A DNA stretch of 57,887 nt from Candidatus Saccharimonadota bacterium (GCA_017447485.1 JAFSNI010000009.1:1-57887); one strand, 5' to 3'. Shown: positions 9,162 through 16,802, numbered from the stretch's first letter. Notes: a model not told the origin generated them from the letters alone. Program-made: numbers and translations.

Positions 9162-9190
9162 AAAAAACCCAGCTGGCTGCTGGGTTTTTC
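9162..9190 (-). terminator. Terminator of the coiled-coil gene
   Basis: The inverted repeat AAAAACCCAGC / GCTGGGTTTTT has a short loop and a T run on the minus strand. It is placed 24 bases after the stop codon at 9214. Confidence 0.88.
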
Positions 9191-9213
9191 GGGGGGTAAG
9201 AGATGGGGTAGTA

Positions 9214-9726
9214 TCAAAGGATCGCACCGAGGATTTCCTGACGCTCAGCCGTAGTCTCGGCCACATCGCGCAGGTATTTCCTCGCCTCGATCAACTCGTC
9301 CGCCTTGCGAACGACTTTGGTGCGCTCCTCAGGGAGCAGGTATTCAGAGATGATTTCTCTGCCGCCGGCTTCCGCCGCGCTCGCCGCCTTGACGTCCTTG
9401 GCCTTACCGGCAACCACAGTGGCGCGCTTCTCAGCTTCCGTCAGCTTCTTTCTGGTTTCCGTCAGCTCGTCCTTTACGGACTTCAGTTCCGCACGGGCGT
9501 CGTCGCGCTCCTTGCGCGCCTCATCACGCTCCTTGCGGACCTTGTCGCTGCCGTCCGCAGACTCCTTCTTCAGAATCTGCAGCTCCTTCTCGGCCTTCTC
9601 GGCCCTGGCGCGCAGGCTGTTAGCCTCAGCGCGGGCCTTACTCAGGTCCTCGGCCATCGCCTTCAGTTTCTCCTGCAGCTCCTCGATTGTGGGTTTCGGG
9701 CTATCCTCATACGGTTTCTTTGACAT
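9214..9726 (-). CDS. Coiled-coil protein of unknown function
   Basis: The 170-residue protein is almost entirely Lys/Glu/Ala/Arg helix; residues about 15-110 form a heptad-like coiled coil with repeated ARKERDDARAEL-type units, and there is no signal peptide or membrane segment. The start at 9726 is chosen because GGGAGG lies 8 bases upstream; a longer frame to 9780 has no such site. The gene is strikingly GC-rich: I count 41 G or C in the 60 bases 9481-9540, well above nearby housekeeping genes. It has a promoter almost identical to that of the Pro/Gly-rich membrane protein next to it, and a strong terminator. Together these suggest a transferred two-gene unit. No function can be assigned; a structural or scaffolding role is only a guess. 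Confidence 0.7.
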   Translation of the reverse strand: MSKKPYEDSPKPTIEELQEKLKAMAEDLSKARAEANSLRARAEKAEKELQILKKESADGSDKVRKERDEARKERDDARAELKSVKDELTETRKKLTEAEKRATVVAGKAKDVKAASAAEAGGREIISEYLLPEERTKVVRKADELIEARKYLRDVAETTAERQEILGAIL

Positions 9727-9791
9727 TTTACATGCCTCCCTTCTAAAATGTACATTGGTTTTTGGCAATACAAAATCCAACCAATACCCTC

Positions 9792-9820
9792 ATTATAGCA
9801 CACAAGCTTATTTTTGTCAA
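9792..9820 (-). promoter_or_regulatory. Strong promoter, copy 2
   Basis: On the minus strand the boxes are perfect TTGACA (9815-9820) and TATAAT (9792-9797) with a 17-base spacer and an extended TGC before the -10. It drives the coiled-coil gene through a leader of about 60 bases and is a near copy of the promoter at 9095-9123. Confidence 0.9.
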
Positions 9821-9846
9821 TAGCAACAACATAAAACCAACAAAAA

Positions 9847-9921
9847 TGGTGCGGGTAGAGAGAATCGAACTCTCATCTCAAGTTTGGAAAACTTGCATAC
9901 TAACCACTGTACTATACCCGC
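9847..9921 (-). tRNA. tRNA-Gly (UCC)
   Basis: The cloverleaf has acceptor GCGGGTA/TACCCGC, anticodon stem CAAGT/ACTTG and loop TTTCCAA, giving anticodon UCC. The discriminator is A and CCA is encoded, followed by a T run. Confidence 0.95.
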
Positions 9922-9936
9922 AACAAATTTTAAAAC

Positions 9937-10014
9937 TGGGGCGAGATACCAGGATCGAACTGGTGACCTTCTGGACCACAATCAGACGCTCTAACCATCT
10001 GAGCTAATCTCGCC
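9937..10014 (-). tRNA. tRNA-His (GUG)
   Basis: The acceptor is GCGAGAT/ATCTCGC with an encoded extra G at position -1 opposite C73, the hallmark of tRNA-His, and CCA is encoded. The anticodon loop TTGTGGT gives GUG. The base pair at the bottom of the anticodon stem (31-39) is A-C, a mismatch. It lies 15 bases upstream of tRNA-Gly on the same strand, so the two are probably one transcript. Confidence 0.95.
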
Positions 10015-10040
10015 ATGTTATATATTATACACTCTATTCC

Positions 10041-10478
10041 CTAGTTCGGCAAGAGCAAAAACGCCACCGTCCCCGCCGCCGCCCCTAGGATAATCGTGAT
10101 GATAATCGCCACCACCATCCCCATTTTCGAGTCTTTTTCCGGCTTGTTGATAATCGTCACCGGCTTCGACGGCTTTTCGGCTACCTCTGGTACTACTACC
10201 TTTTTCGGGTACACATTCTTCGACAGCGGCCGCTTCGTCACTTTCTCCGTATTTACAAACCGCGCCTTCGGCACTTCAAACGCCCCCACATTAGCTCTTT
10301 TTGCACTACTAGTATTCGTCACACCAGCCCGCGCTCGCTCGCGCTTCATCTCAAACATCTCACTGATTTCCAGCTCGCTCACCTCTTTACGCGCACCAGT
10401 AGCAACCTTCTTCTTGGCTGGCTTGGCTGGCGCCAGCTTCGGTGTCACCGGCACGAAATCCATGTATTTTTTATTCAT
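10041..10478 (-). CDS. Tail-anchored membrane protein of unknown function
   Basis: The 145-residue protein is a basic, Lys/Ala/Pro/Val-rich and probably unstructured cytoplasmic region followed by a single C-terminal membrane segment (about residues 121-142, MGMVVAIIITIILGAAAGTV) with almost nothing after it. This is the layout of a tail-anchored protein. It overlaps the tpiA stop codon by four bases (ATGA), so it is translated from the tpiA message. The family is unknown to me, and its link to glycolysis may be only positional. Confidence 0.7.
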   Translation of the reverse strand: MNKKYMDFVPVTPKLAPAKPAKKKVATGARKEVSELEISEMFEMKRERARAGVTNTSSAKRANVGAFEVPKARFVNTEKVTKRPLSKNVYPKKVVVPEVAEKPSKPVTIINKPEKDSKMGMVVAIIITIILGAAAGTVAFLLLPN

Positions 10479-11245
10479 GATCTCACTCTCTTTGCTATCT
10501 CCAGTATATCAGCAAATTCACTCAAAATCAAGCTCGCCCCGCCAATAAGCAAACCATTAACTCCCGGCACCGTCAAATACGCCCCTGCGTTCGACGGGTT
10601 CACGCTCCCACCGAAAAGCACCGGCATATTTTCCGCCACTTTTTCGCCATAAATCTCTTCCAAGGTCTTCCGAATCAGTTTCACCACTTCAGCCACCTCG
10701 TCCGGCGACGCAATTTTCGCGTTTTTCCCGCTTGAAATCGCCCACACCGGTTCATATGCAATCAAAACCTTGTCAATATCTTCTTCCGACACATCCCGAA
10801 GACCCCCGAGCAGCTGGTCCCGAATCACATCCGCCGTCTCCCCAAACGACCGCTCACTTTCTGTCTCCCCAATGCACAAAATCGGCGTAATCTTATTTCG
10901 CACCGCCGCTTCCATCTTTTTCGCCACCATTTTATCATCTTCGCCAAAGATATACCGCCGCTCCGAATGCCCAATAATACAATAATCCACCACGCCTCGA
11001 AGTTGCGAAAACGACGTCTCTCCCGTAAAAGCCCCATAATCTCGATAAAACGCATTTTGTGCCGCGAGCTTCATCTTGTGCCGGTCAATTTGCAAAGAAA
11101 GCGGCTGCAAAGCAATCGTACTTGGCGCCACTACTACCTCAACATCCCTATAATTCGGCAACTTTTTCTGCAATTTATGGAGATAGATCGAGGCCTCGCC
11201 CACATTAAAGTTTAACTTCCAGTTACCCACGATAAAAGTTTTCAT
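10475..11245 (-). CDS. tpiA: Triosephosphate isomerase
   Basis: This 256-residue cytoplasmic enzyme interconverts dihydroxyacetone phosphate and glyceraldehyde 3-phosphate. The family signatures are all present: GNWKLN near the start (catalytic Lys at residue 11), GHSERR near residue 93 (catalytic His), AYEPVWAI near residue 163 (catalytic Glu followed by the flexible loop) and GGSVNPSNA near residue 212 (phosphate binding). Length is normal. The start codon lies within a 20-base palindrome shared with the divergent HAD gene and six bases from its -10 box, so the mRNA is probably leaderless. The neighbouring aldolase fusion makes its substrates. Confidence 0.97.
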   Translation of the reverse strand: MKTFIVGNWKLNFNVGEASIYLHKLQKKLPNYRDVEVVVAPSTIALQPLSLQIDRHKMKLAAQNAFYRDYGAFTGETSFSQLRGVVDYCIIGHSERRYIFGEDDKMVAKKMEAAVRNKITPILCIGETESERSFGETADVIRDQLLGGLRDVSEEDIDKVLIAYEPVWAISSGKNAKIASPDEVAEVVKLIRKTLEEIYGEKVAENMPVLFGGSVNPSNAGAYLTVPGVNGLLIGGASLILSEFADILEIAKRVRS

Positions 11246-11262
11246 GATATAATTATATCATG
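11243..11262. promoter_or_regulatory. Palindromic divergent promoter
   Basis: The 20 bases CATGATATAATTATATCATG are a perfect palindrome. They contain an extended -10 (TGATATAAT) on each strand, the two TATAAT boxes overlapping by two bases, and each strand's ATG ends the palindrome. Each -10 is six bases from its own start codon. No good -35 is visible on either side. Confidence 0.85.
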
Positions 11263-12018
11263 AAAAAAGTTTTAGCATTCGATATTGACCAAACTTTAAA
11301 CGTGGCCAAAACGCCAATCACCGATGACATCGCCGATTTACTCGTCAAATGTCTCGACCATTTCGAAATTTGTCCGATTTCCGGCCAAAAATTCGACCAA
11401 TTTTTAATTCAAATTGTCGATCGGCTCAAAAACCCAACTCCAGAACAACTAAAGCACCTCCATCTTTTCGTCGCCCAAGGCACTCAGTATTACCGCTATA
11501 ACGGCGAAAAATGGGAACAAGTTTATAATTACCCTCTGACCGACGAACAAGTCGCGAAAATTAGTCAAACCATTGAACAAGCTGCGAAAGAGCTCGGTTT
11601 CTGGGAGGAGGATAAATTGCAACCTGGCGATGAGATCATTGAAAATCGCCTTTCCCAAGTCACCTTCTCCGCCCTCGGTCAAAAGGCCGGTACCGAAGCC
11701 AAATACGCCTGGGATCCAGATTGCAAAAAGCGTGAAAAAATCGTCGCCCGTTGTAAAGAACTTGCTCCTGAATTCGACTACGAAATTGGCGGCACAACCT
11801 CAATTAATGCTATCACTCCTGGGATGAATAAAGTTTTCGGTATGACCCATCTTCTTGAAGAATTAAACGTCAAAAAAGAAGATATCCTCTATTTCGGCGA
11901 CATGACCCAACCTGGCGGCAATGACTATCCAGTCGTAAAGATGGGCATCGACACTATCACCGTCCGCAACCACGAAGACACCGCCTACGCCTTGCGTGGC
12001 ATCCTCGGTGTGCTATAA
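11260..12018 (+). CDS. HAD-family phosphatase, phosphomannomutase-like
   Basis: The 252-residue protein belongs to the HAD superfamily with a type IIB cap. The nucleophile motif is DIDQTLN at residues 8-14 (first Asp nucleophile, second Asp acid/base), and FGDMTQPGGNDYP near residue 214 carries the metal-binding Asp residues. A stretch near residue 132 (LSQVTFSALGQKA, then WDPD) closely resembles the eukaryotic phosphomannomutase family and related archaeal/bacterial HAD enzymes. It may therefore act on hexose phosphates, as a mutase or phosphatase; sequence alone does not decide. It is divergent from tpiA and shares its palindromic promoter; the aldolase fusion follows after a 7-base gap. 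The leaderless-type spacing of six bases supports this ATG. Confidence 0.8.
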   Translation: MKKVLAFDIDQTLNVAKTPITDDIADLLVKCLDHFEICPISGQKFDQFLIQIVDRLKNPTPEQLKHLHLFVAQGTQYYRYNGEKWEQVYNYPLTDEQVAKISQTIEQAAKELGFWEEDKLQPGDEIIENRLSQVTFSALGQKAGTEAKYAWDPDCKKREKIVARCKELAPEFDYEIGGTTSINAITPGMNKVFGMTHLLEELNVKKEDILYFGDMTQPGGNDYPVVKMGIDTITVRNHEDTAYALRGILGVL

Positions 12019-12019
12019 T
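11992..12019 (+). promoter_or_regulatory. Promoter of the aldolase fusion gene
   Basis: TTGCGT at 11992-11997, a 16-base spacer and TATAAT at 12014-12019 preceded by TGC. It lies inside the end of the HAD gene, with six bases to the ATG at 12026, so it gives a leaderless transcript and fixes the start codon. Confidence 0.75.
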
Positions 12020-12025
12020 ATACTT

Positions 12026-13810
12026 ATGATTTTAATCGTGGGCAATATCTTAAAAGACGTATACTTGAGCCTCGACTCTCGTACCGAACCTTTTGAAACC
12101 GACAAAAACGGCACCAAGTGGCTCGATTTTAGTTTTGACACCAGCAGCCATCACTATTTTTACCGCAATAGTAGCTTCGGTGGCGCCGCCGTTTCCCTCG
12201 AAGTCTTCAAAAACCTCGGCCTTGAAGCCGAAATCTGCGCTTCTGATTTTACTTTTGATGAAACCGGCCCTTCCCGCACTCTCGCCTCCGAATATCGCTA
12301 TATCCTTACTTCTGAGGACAGCGTCAGTTATTTAGTCCCCACCGTCCCAGTTAATACCGCTTTTACACCACCAGTCTCCGAGCCCAACTACCTTTACATT
12401 GACCGCTCTGCCCATCTCTCTAGAGCCACTGCCGAAAACATTACAGCCTATCTCTCGTCACACCCTGAAGTCAAGTTAATTTTATATCTCAAAAACGTCG
12501 CCAATTTTCCTCACTCAAACCTCATCGACCTCGCAGAGCTTATTCTTTCTGAAGATTCTTCAGCGAATTTAGATTACGATCGCACCGTCTTTATTTCTGA
12601 CCGCAATCTTTCCTACAAAAACATTGTCGAGCCAATTTCCATTGAGCGCATCGACAAACTCACTCACCTATCAGCTTATTCCATCGCTGCCGCCACTATC
12701 ATTGGAAAATTTTTGCTCGGCGAAACCGTTGAAAATTCGCTCAAAATGGCCCGTCTCAACGTTGAAAACTCCAACCTTGATTCCACACTAACCCTTCATG
12801 AACTAGACGCTCTGCAAAAATCCGGTGGCGACGAAAGTTTAGAGCTTATCGCGGCTACCTTAATGGCATCAAAAAAAGGCATTCTCGCCGCCGACGAATC
12901 TGGTGGTTCCATCAAAAAGAAATTCGAACAACTAAACATCCCTGACACCTTCGAAAATCGCCACGATTATCGCAACATTTTCTTCACGACCAACAATATT
13001 GAAAATTATCTAAACGGAGTCATTCTTTTCGACGAAACCGCCCGCGATTCTATGGACACCGGCGAAGGGATTCCAGATTTTCTCATTAGCAAATGCATTA
13101 TGCCCGGCATTAAAGTTGACCGAGGTCTCGAAAACTTCCCAGATTCCGACGAAACTTTTACTAAAGGACTAGAAGATTTGCCCAAACGCCTCCGCGAATA
13201 TCGCGAAATGGGGCTTCGCTTCGCTAAATGGCGCGCCGCTTTCAATCTCGACCCCCTCAAGTCTATTCCTTCCGACCACGCCATTTCCGAAAATTGTCGC
13301 ATTCTGGCTGAATATGCCCTTGACTGCCAGTATGCTGGCCTTGTGCCAATCGTCGAACCGGAAGTTGTTTATGATGGCGATTATTCCATCGACGAAAACG
13401 CTGCCGCTACTGGAAAAATTCTCGACCGACTGGTTGAAGAACTCAAAAACTATGGCGTCAATCTCTCGGCCTGCATCATTAAATGTAATATGGTCCTAGC
13501 CGGTAAGAGATACCACACCAAGTCCACTCCAGAAGAAGTCGGTCGTGCCACCGCTGAGGTCTTGAAGTCTCACGTACCCAAAGAAATCGCCGGCATCGTC
13601 TTCCTCTCTGGCGGCCAAACCCCTGAACAAGCCACCGAAAATCTCGCCAAAATTATTAAAAACGGCCCGTTTCCGTGGCCACTCACCTTCAGTTTTGCCC
13701 GCGCCCTTCAAGACCCTGCCCTCTACGCCTGGTCCGGCAACGACAACAACCTCGAAAAAGCCCGCCAAGCTTTTCTTGACAGGCTTATCGCAAATACTAA
13801 AGTATTATAA
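12026..13810 (+). CDS. PfkB-like domain fused to class I fructose-bisphosphate aldolase
   Basis: The 594-residue protein has two parts. Residues about 1-265 follow the ribokinase/PfkB fold: GNILKD at the start, GGAAVSLEVFKNLGL near residue 51, and a C-terminal helix region. The GAGD motif that carries the catalytic Asp in PfkB kinases is replaced by a sequence around LSAYSIAA (near residue 218), so kinase activity is doubtful. Residues about 270-594 are a class I aldolase: ADES near residue 288, FAKWR near residue 394, the Schiff-base Lys in IIKCNMV near residue 487, and LSGGQTPEQA near residue 527. It should cleave fructose 1,6-bisphosphate in the cytoplasm; the extra domain may bind a sugar phosphate or nucleotide and regulate it. 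The start is set by the promoter at 12014-12019; a longer frame from 11996 would place the -10 box inside the coding region. Confidence 0.9.
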   Translation: MILIVGNILKDVYLSLDSRTEPFETDKNGTKWLDFSFDTSSHHYFYRNSSFGGAAVSLEVFKNLGLEAEICASDFTFDETGPSRTLASEYRYILTSEDSVSYLVPTVPVNTAFTPPVSEPNYLYIDRSAHLSRATAENITAYLSSHPEVKLILYLKNVANFPHSNLIDLAELILSEDSSANLDYDRTVFISDRNLSYKNIVEPISIERIDKLTHLSAYSIAAATIIGKFLLGETVENSLKMARLNVENSNLDSTLTLHELDALQKSGGDESLELIAATLMASKKGILAADESGGSIKKKFEQLNIPDTFENRHDYRNIFFTTNNIENYLNGVILFDETARDSMDTGEGIPDFLISKCIMPGIKVDRGLENFPDSDETFTKGLEDLPKRLREYREMGLRFAKWRAAFNLDPLKSIPSDHAISENCRILAEYALDCQYAGLVPIVEPEVVYDGDYSIDENAAATGKILDRLVEELKNYGVNLSACIIKCNMVLAGKRYHTKSTPEEVGRATAEVLKSHVPKEIAGIVFLSGGQTPEQATENLAKIIKNGPFPWPLTFSFARALQDPALYAWSGNDNNLEKARQAFLDRLIANTKVL

Positions 13811-14482
13811 TTATTCTTCAGTCTTTTCTTCTTCCGGCTTCGAACCATTATCAGCCGGCACGTCCGCCGCTTCCATCGTCGGTTCTTCCGCTTCCGCCTC
13901 ACGCGCCGCTGCTTCTGCCGCTGGGTCATAAAGCGATGCCACCACCTGCTCTTTGTCCAGTTCCTTATCGGCTAGCTCAACGCCACCAGGTAAAACAATG
14001 TCCGCAATCGTAAGTTTATCATCCACATTCACCAGCTTGCCCGCATCAATCTCAAGCTCTTTTGGCAAATCCGCCGGCTTCGCTTTCACGTCAATCTCTT
14101 CCAGCGCCTGTGTCATCGCAAAATGATAGAGTTTCGACGCATCGCTCGCCTCAAAGTTCACAATCACAATCGGCGTCGTCGCCTCCACCACCTCGTTCGC
14201 CGAAATCGCTTGAAATTCAATGTTGATAATTCTTCGGCTCACTGGATCAACTGCAACATCTTTCACAATCGCAAGTTGTTTCTTTCCAGCCACGTCCAAA
14301 TCAATCGGGGAATGATAACCCGCCAAGTTCAAAACTTTTTCCGTCGCCACATATTCCGAAGCTGCAAGCACCGGCTCTTTTCCACCATAAATCACCGACG
14401 GAATCAACCCCGCCGCCCGGAGAGCCTTCAACTTTTTACCAGTAACTTCACGCTTATCAAGCGCCAACTTATATTCAGCCAT
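13811..14482 (-). CDS. rplY: Ribosomal protein bL25 (CTC type)
   Basis: The 223-residue protein is the long CTC form of bL25, which binds 5S rRNA. Residues 1-90 form the L25 domain (LDKREVTGKKLKALRAAGLIPSVIYG near the start), residues about 95-185 the CTC beta domain with DLPKELEID, and the last 40 residues are a Glu/Ala-rich acidic tail. It is translated from an AAAGGA ribosome binding site 8 bases before the ATG, unlike most housekeeping genes here. Its stop codon abuts that of the aldolase fusion on the opposite strand with no visible terminator between them. Confidence 0.95.
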   Translation of the reverse strand: MAEYKLALDKREVTGKKLKALRAAGLIPSVIYGGKEPVLAASEYVATEKVLNLAGYHSPIDLDVAGKKQLAIVKDVAVDPVSRRIINIEFQAISANEVVEATTPIVIVNFEASDASKLYHFAMTQALEEIDVKAKPADLPKELEIDAGKLVNVDDKLTIADIVLPGGVELADKELDKEQVVASLYDPAAEAAAREAEAEEPTMEAADVPADNGSKPEEEKTEE

Positions 14483-14548
14483 TTTATTTCCTTTTTCTAC
14501 TTATTTATTATATTTTATCACCAAAAAGCTAAACTGTAAAGATATCGC

Positions 14549-15409
14549 TTATTCGGATTCTTTGCCACTCACCGTCAAAGCCGGCGCTACGTCAGTTATT
14601 TCAATCTTATAAGTATTAGTCGCCACGTCAAACTCACCACTCGTCGCCGTAATCTCATCCAGCTCAAATCCCTCTTCCAGTGTTACGTTAATCTCATATT
14701 CTTCGCCATATACCAGCATCGCTTTTTCACCTGTCGCCGCAATCGTCACCGCTGGTTCCGCCTCGCCCGCAAGCGTAAACGTCACGCTCTCCACCCCAGT
14801 CTCTTCCGCAAATTCCACCGGCACCTCATACGCCGTCGGGTTCGCCACTGCTGTTAAAATTAAAGTGTTTGTATATTTCCCCGCCGGATATTCATAATCC
14901 GCTCTTATTCCCACTGCAATCGTATAATCATTCGTTCCGCTGGTCTTCACATTATCAATCAACATCGTCGAAAGCACCGGCAAATATTTCGTATTTTCCA
15001 CCGAATTATATTTATTCGGCTTAATCCCCCACATATTATTATAAGCACCAGAATTAAACGTCGCCCCATCTATTGCTGCCCCAATCGAACCCAGCGCGTA
15101 AGTCGTCGTATTCCCACCTTTCGTCACCACGTTCACCAATTTTGTCGCTAGCTCCCCCTCATTTCCGGTCGTAAAACTCAAGTCATATCCCGTATAATTA
15201 TCCGTCGAAACGCTAAAACTCGCCGAAGTATTCCCAGCATCCTCTGTCGATGCGAACACCCCTTCCACCGATGGCGTAATCGCTACGCTCGCGCCATTAT
15301 TCACCGTCACCGTCAATTCTTCAGCATAAGCCCCCTTGTTCATCCCCACCGCTACAAGCGTTAAGAAAAACGCTGCGCTACAAGAAAATATTTTTAGACC
15401 TTTTCTCAT
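14549..15409 (-). CDS. Secreted protein of unknown function
   Basis: The 286-residue protein has a signal peptide (residues 1-29, GAYA before the cut) and then Thr/Ala/Val-rich beta sequence. It starts with a region close to secreted CPR proteins of the type SASFSVSTDNYTGYDL and ends in a separate acidic beta domain from about residue 190. There is no membrane anchor or sorting motif after the signal, so it may be released or held by other surface proteins. It is probably a single-gene unit: TAAAAT lies six bases before the ATG (leaderless spacing), and there is no clear terminator downstream. I cannot assign a function. Confidence 0.75.
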   Translation of the reverse strand: MRKGLKIFSCSAAFFLTLVAVGMNKGAYAEELTVTVNNGASVAITPSVEGVFASTEDAGNTSASFSVSTDNYTGYDLSFTTGNEGELATKLVNVVTKGGNTTTYALGSIGAAIDGATFNSGAYNNMWGIKPNKYNSVENTKYLPVLSTMLIDNVKTSGTNDYTIAVGIRADYEYPAGKYTNTLILTAVANPTAYEVPVEFAEETGVESVTFTLAGEAEPAVTIAATGEKAMLVYGEEYEINVTLEEGFELDEITATSGEFDVATNTYKIEITDVAPALTVSGKESE

Positions 15410-15452
15410 ACCACCATTTTACCACGACCATTTTGAATCGTCTAGTGGTTTT

Positions 15453-15893
15453 CTAAATTTTCTTCACTTTCACCATGGCTGCCCTCAGCACTTGGTCACC
15501 ATAATAATACCCCGGCCGGAGCGTTTCTTCCACCACCTCTTTTTCTCCATCGCCCTCCACCATCACCGCGTCAAACAAATCCGGATTAAACTCCGTCCCC
15601 GCTTCCGACTGAATCTTACCGAGGCCTAATTCTTTCAGCGCCTTCTCTAAAGATTTCTTCAACGGCGCTAGCTCTTTTTCATAAGTCACCATCGCCCGAT
15701 CTAAATCATCTAGGAGTGGCAAAATTTTATAAACCGTCGCCAGTCTCGTTGCATTTTTTTCATTCTCTTTTTGCATCTCAACCTGCTTCCGATAATTCTC
15801 AAAATCCGCCCGCGTCCGTTGCAAATCATTCACTAGCTCCGCAATTTTCTCTTCACTTTTATCTTTTTTTGCTTCTTTCATTTTCTCCTCCAT
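15453..15893 (-). CDS. grpE: Nucleotide exchange factor GrpE
   Basis: The 146-residue protein is GrpE, which releases ADP from DnaK. It shows the helical coiled-coil region (LQRTRADFENYRKQ near residue 24), the four-helix part (LLDDLDRAMV near residue 60) and the C-terminal beta-wing (FNPDLFDAVM near residue 101, VLRAAMVKV at the end). It is shorter than the E. coli protein because the N-terminal tail is small. It follows hrcA directly (TAA then ATG); an alternative start at 15881 has GGAGG at a better distance, so the first four residues are uncertain. As part of the hrcA operon it falls under the CIRCE operator at 16622-16648; its partner dnaK is 24 kb away under the same regulator. Confidence 0.95.
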   Translation of the reverse strand: MEEKMKEAKKDKSEEKIAELVNDLQRTRADFENYRKQVEMQKENEKNATRLATVYKILPLLDDLDRAMVTYEKELAPLKKSLEKALKELGLGKIQSEAGTEFNPDLFDAVMVEGDGEKEVVEETLRPGYYYGDQVLRAAMVKVKKI

Positions 15894-16604
15894 TTACAAA
15901 ATCCCTTCTAACATCTCACCCGCATGTTTCACTAGCGCCATCACTCGCGCATAATTTTGCCGCGTCGGCCCCAGCACCCCAATATAGCTCCGGTCCGAAA
16001 ACGGCGATTTAAACCGCGAAATAATTAGCGACACTTCCGAACTTTTCCCAATCGGATTCTCGTGCCCAATAAAAATATTCAACGCTTCTCCTGGCGCCGC
16101 TTCCCGCAGCCACGGCTCCAAATTATCCAAAAGCCGAGCCACCGCCTGCACCCGCCGCGTATCGCCAAATTCCGGTTGCGTAAAAAGCCTCGTCAATCCC
16201 GCAAGATAAAGCTGCCCATCAATCGTCGCGAGTCCCAAGTTCCCCGTCAGCTCCACCAACGCATCCACCGCTCCCCGAATCGCCGTGTCCGCCCGCGACT
16301 GCGAAGACACCCGCACCTCTAGCGCGTGCATTCCCCGCTCTTCGTTTCTCGGCTCCACCTCTCGCTCTATCTCTAGATTGTTCACATAAAACCGGTAACC
16401 CGCATCCGTCGGCACTCGTCCCGCCGAAGTATGCGGCTGCGCAATCAACCCCAAAGCTTCCAATCTCGCCATCTCCGCTCGCACCGTCGCCGGCGACACC
16501 CCAAAAAGCTTCGCCATCGTCACGCTCCCCACCGGCGCCGCCGTTTCGGCATACTCCTCAATAATTTGACATAAAATTTGCTTTTGTCGCTCGGTAATTT
16601 CCAT
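15894..16604 (-). CDS. hrcA: Heat-inducible transcription repressor HrcA
   Basis: The 236-residue repressor binds CIRCE operators and controls chaperone genes. Residues about 1-75 hold the winged helix (QILCQIIEEYAETAAPVGS, then VSPATVRAEMARLEALGLI and PHTSAGRVPT), followed by the GAF-like dimer domain. IGHENP near residue 175 and the GVLGPTRQNYARV stretch near the end are typical. The start is set at 16604, five codons after the first possible ATG, because that upstream ATG overlaps the promoter -10 box TATAAT (16611-16616, reverse) and the six-base gap to 16604 matches the leaderless genes in this window. The CIRCE site overlapping the promoter indicates autoregulation. grpE follows in the same operon; dnaJ is absent from the window. 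Confidence 0.96.
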   Translation of the reverse strand: MEITERQKQILCQIIEEYAETAAPVGSVTMAKLFGVSPATVRAEMARLEALGLIAQPHTSAGRVPTDAGYRFYVNNLEIEREVEPRNEERGMHALEVRVSSQSRADTAIRGAVDALVELTGNLGLATIDGQLYLAGLTRLFTQPEFGDTRRVQAVARLLDNLEPWLREAAPGEALNIFIGHENPIGKSSEVSLIISRFKSPFSDRSYIGVLGPTRQNYARVMALVKHAGEMLEGIL

Positions 16605-16610
16605 AATCTC

Positions 16611-16648
16611 ATTATACAAAATTAGCGCTCAAATTGCAAGAGTGCCAG
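16611..16648 (-). promoter_or_regulatory. hrcA promoter with CIRCE operator
   Basis: The CIRCE element is TTAGCGCTC-9 bases-GAGTGCCAG at 16622-16648, with three mismatches to the consensus TTAGCACTC-N9-GAGTGCTAA. The -35 TTGCAA (16634-16639, reverse) lies inside it, the spacer is 17 bases, and the -10 TATAAT is at 16611-16616. Bound HrcA would block the promoter directly. Confidence 0.85.
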
Positions 16649-16677
16649 CTTCGCTAGTTTTATTTTAACCACTAGCC

Positions 16678-16706
16678 TTTACATTTTCAAAAAAGTGTGC
16701 TATAAT
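16678..16706 (+). promoter_or_regulatory. Promoter of the 77-residue protein gene
   Basis: TTTACA at 16678-16683, a 17-base spacer and TATAAT at 16701-16706 preceded by GTGTGC. The transcript has a leader of about 90 bases with two hairpins: 16720-16744 (10 pairs including one G-U, loop TTAGT) and 16762-16777 (GCCAG/CTGGC), then AAGGAGG at 16788-16794 before the ATG. Confidence 0.85.
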
Positions 16707-16802
16707 AAATTTAACCCGTGCGAACGGAATTAGTTTCTGTTCGCCAGGAACCCCACAACCCGCCAGTTCAATCTGGCCGTACTTTCAAAAGGAGGATCTG
16801 TT

